This document shows, piece by piece, positions 60,816-64,000 of a DNA stretch of 64,000 nucleotides. The position numbers and the translations under genes were made by a program. The notes under the pieces were generated by a model. That model saw only the letters and a list, made by a program, of their open reading frames with translations, ran no database searches and was not told the DNA's origin. Position 1 is the first letter of the stretch. Every line of letters begins with the position of its first letter. This stretch comes from Diogma glabrata (Eukaryota > Arthropoda > Insecta > Diptera > Cylindrotomidae), in assembly GCA_963693315.1 (NCBI GenBank), contig OY856187.1, forward strand, positions 109,013,284-109,077,283, given 5' to 3'.

Positions 60816-61963
60816 TTTTCGTTAACTGTAACTGTTTTTTTTAATTTAACGAACAAGTTTATTTTATTTTTTTTTTCAGTGAAGCAGTGGAAATCTCTTG
60901 GTGTTAGATGTATTCAAATCAAAGTTGATCAAGCGTCCCGCTTTGGCGGAACAGTCCCGATTTTTTAAAATTTGTCACGCGTCCCATGGCGCCTTAAAAA
61001 TGTCTCGATTTTTGTAAAGAAGAATGACAAGCTAGCGAACGGCGAGAGAACATTAAGTTATATACGGCTTAGCAAAAATCACAATTCATAATTTTGAAAC
61101 ATTCAATCATTTTGAAACAAACCATATTCATAGAACAATGCATTAAAAATGGTCCTACAACTGGTCCCATAAAGTGTGAACATCACAAAAATCATAATTG
61201 TATGTTGAAACTTTGAAAGCCAATTTATCTGTGAAATATAATTTAACAAATTCTGGTGAAGAATTTCATGACCTTTAAACAACGACAACTTCTAAAAAAA
61301 AGTTCACTCAAATTAAAAATATGCCAAAGAATAACGGTTTTAAATGTGTTGGAAATATAATTGACTAGCCTATCCAAAAAATACACAGTTTGCTTAAACC
61401 ATTAAAAATATTAAGAAATAAGTCAAAATCACGCAATCGTTACATCGATTTGCCACACATTTTTAGATTTGCTTCAAATTTTTTACAGTAAAAAAGAGAA
61501 TGATAAAAAACGTTTTGTAGAAGATTTCTTGTCGCAACTCATTCTCCCTTTATAGCTAGGGGTTGTGTTAAAAAACCACGAGTTTCATGCATGTCAATTT
61601 ATTGTATCTCAAGAACCACTTGACGGATTTTAAAATTTTGTTTGTTTTGATGGTGAAAATGAGTCCTTTTTGGTAAAAAAAAATTTCAGTTACAATTTTT
61701 GATAATTTAAAATAAAAAATAAAAAACAATAGAAGTTGGGAGTTTCCTTATGGTTGATAGCCCCGCCCCGTTTATTTTTATTTTTTCCGTATGATTTTAT
61801 AATTATTAATTTTTGAAAAATAATTTTAGCTTATATTTACAGGCAATTTCCAAAAAAATTCCTGTTTCTGTTTTTTTTTAGAAAAATAATTAAGTTTTCA
61901 TTCCTCAACCCTTTCATTCTTCCTCATCCTGGGAAAAAAAAGATAATATACGTTATACAAAAA
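60816..61963. other. AT-rich stretch, nothing firmly recognised
   Basis: 61550-61740 has the style of an interspersed repeat (CAAGAACCACTTGACGGATT), but no second copy was found in the window. Confidence 0.4.
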
Positions 61964-63712
61964 TATGGAGGGGCTGAAATCTCACAGCTCTGAGATATCA
62001 AGATTTCGGTCTGGGTTAAGGATTTTGATATAGTTTACGGCAAAAAACTTTTATGAGGACATGGTTTTTAGTTTTGGACAGCGATCTATATTAAACATAA
62101 CTCTTTGTTAAAGTACTAGTATTTTTTATCTCTGTTTAAAAATTTATTACAAAACTAACACGAAACATCAATACGTTGCCGGAAAATTATAATCAAAATT
62201 CCAAAAATATTGTTAAATTAAATAAAATCAAACTTTTTCAAAATTCCAAAAATATTCCAAAAATTAGAATAAAATCATATATTTAAATTTTTTCTAAATT
62301 CCAATAATATTTCAAAAATTCTTAAAAATTCAAACTATTTCCAAAAATCTAAAAATATTGCCAAAATTATAACAAAATCAAAAATTGAAATTTTTTTCAA
62401 AATTCCAAAAATTATAATAATATCAAAAATTAAACATTTTTCAAAATTCGAAAGATATTCCAAAAATTCTTACAAAATCAAAAATTAAAACTTTTTCCAA
62501 AATTCTAAAAATATTGCAAAAATTATTACAAAATCAAAAATACAAACTTTTTCAAAATTCCAAAAATAGTTCAAAAACTATAACAAATTCAAAAATTTCC
62601 ATGTCCAATTTCATTTTCAATTACATTTACATCATAAAAACAGTTACATTTGTTTTTCCAAAAAATTGGCTAAAAAAATAAATGAAATCATTTTTTGATA
62701 AACTTATTTAACAAACTTATAATGCCATAATTCTCTATAATAATAATAAAATATCATGCCATACAAACTATTAATTTTATTTTTTTCTAAAAAAATTGAG
62801 TAAAAAATAAATAAAAACCTTTCTTTTGACACACTTGACAACATTTTTTGACAAACTTATAATGCCATAATTCTCAATAATAATAATAAAATTTCATTTC
62901 AAAGAAACAATTTTATTTTTTTCCAAAAAATTGGGTAAAAAACTAATTAAAAATCTTTTGACACACTTGACAACATTTTTTTGTCAAACTTATAATGCCA
63001 TAATTCTCAATAATAATAATAAATTTTCATTTCAAGCAAACAATTTTATTTTTTTCCCATAAATTGGGTAAAAAAATAAATAAAAACCTTTCTTTTGACA
63101 CACTTGACAACATTTTTTTGACAAACTTATAATGCCATAGTTCTCAATAATAATAATAAAACTTCATTTCAAACAAACAATTAATCTTATTTTTTTTCCA
63201 AAAAATTAGGTCAAAAAATAAATAAAAATCTTTCTTTTGACACACTTGACAACATTTTTTTGACAAACTTATAATGCAATAATCTAGGTCTCACACTGGT
63301 CTCACATACCAATCCCGACCATCAAGATTTCTCCAAATTCAATGTTCCTACTCGTAATCACTTAAAATGAACGTTATTTAAGCAAAAAATTTGCAAATTT
63401 CCTTGTTTTGACACCTTGACGATTTTTTTGACACACTTCCGGTACACTTATCGAACACATCGTCCTTTCGGCTCTTCCTATTAAGTAAACCTATTTTTAG
63501 AAACCTAAATTTCAAATCCGTCCAGCGGTTTTCTAGATTTCGTCGGTTGTGACGGCCGGCCTGCGGGCCGGCCGGCAGACAGACATACATTTTTTTTTTG
63601 CTTTTTTACAATCAGGAGGTCCTAAAACGTCGAGAAATGCCAAAAAAAGTGGGGGTAAGAATTTCACTTTGAGCTCATGAATGTAATACTTAGGTCTTTC
63701 AGACCGAAGTAA
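61964..63712 (+). mobile_element. Composite repeat (HINE/DINE-1-like), copy C
   Basis: This copy lacks the nested block of A. The left end starts TATGGAGGGGCTGAAATCTC, and the right end finishes ACTTAGGTCTTTCAGACCGA at 63693-63712 region. The TTTTGACACACTTGACAACA-type units start near 62823, 62955, 63092 and 63234 (spacing 132, 137 and 142). The right end contains the GGCCTGCGGGCCGGCCGGCA patch. It is the best copy for defining the element ends. Confidence 0.8.
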
Positions 63713-63904
63713 TTAAAAAATAAAAATAATTGTACGAAAATACCTGTCGATGAAATTTTGAATTTCGAAACATGTAGTAAAGATTATTTTAAATAAAATT
63801 GATTTATTAAAAAATATTTTGAGTGAATTTGGATTTTACAAATATAAACAAAACAAAAAAATATTTTGTTTCACTTAAGTCGCTCCGGAGAAAGTTTTAT
63901 TTTA

Positions 63905-64000
63905 AATAAAAAAAAAAGTCAGACAAGTGCGAATAAAATTCGCTCGTCAAGGGTTCCGTGAATGTAAAAGAACACAATATCAAAAATTATTGACAAAAAG
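63905..64000 (+). repeat. Start of another repeat, cut by the window edge
   Basis: AAAAAGTCAGACAAGTGCGA followed by TTCGCTCGTCAAGGGTTCCG has the look of a widespread interspersed repeat of invertebrates. This is from memory of the style only; no second copy exists here to confirm it. Confidence 0.3.

Noticed and set aside
62690..63280. CRISPR-like regular repeats
   Set aside because: Unit length is about 135-140 bases with no short direct repeat plus unique spacers; it is a minisatellite within the composite element, and the window is animal DNA.

Overview
This is a strongly AT-rich, repeat-dominated stretch of animal nuclear DNA, most likely from an insect. That reading rests on the mix of RTE-like and Jockey/CR1-like LINE remnants, many short inverted-repeat elements, tRNA-derived SINE heads, and the lack of any compact gene or operon. 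A dipteran is possible, but the sequence alone does not fix the order. No complete host gene can be supported. The window looks like intergenic or large-intron DNA filled with transposon debris of different ages.

Layout. 1-1990: a nearly intact RTE-like LINE reverse transcriptase, cut by the left window edge and carrying one in-frame stop. 4-8 kb: two tRNA-derived SINE copies and the first copy of a composite repeat (4361-6536). 10-13 kb: a foldback and two oppositely oriented copies of one short inverted-repeat element. 13.6-17.3 kb: a broken LTR-retrotransposon protease (minus) head-to-head with a decayed Jockey-like LINE (plus). 19.8-26.6 kb: four more LINE fragments, a perfect 41-bp-arm hairpin, and a 76-bp internally deleted copy of the composite repeat. 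27.2-28.8 kb: a pure pentanucleotide array and a MITE with an apparent 3-bp target duplication. 30.9-32.3 kb: an element with 140-bp inverted ends. 38.6-42.8 kb: a 1.5-kb nested palindrome abutting a minus-strand LINE. 44.5-49.7 kb: another MITE, a GC-cored foldback, another minus-strand LINE, and the second composite-repeat copy. 58.2-63.7 kb: an RTE-type endonuclease remnant, a 1-kb palindrome, and the third composite-repeat copy.

Possible host coding sequence is limited to short candidate exons: 30118-30195, 49965-50105 and 55488-55519, all on the plus strand with compatible intron phases at the joins; a start-codon exon near 51566-51660; and two small minus-strand ORFs (2562-2816 and 44088-44270). 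None is proven.

The most distinctive structure is the composite repeat at 4361-6536 (+), 48243-49663 (-) and 61964-63712 (+). It has conserved ends with short inverted repeats, two internal minisatellites and a terminal stem-loop. This resembles the Helentron-associated (HINE/DINE-1) non-autonomous elements of insects, but the family assignment is inference.
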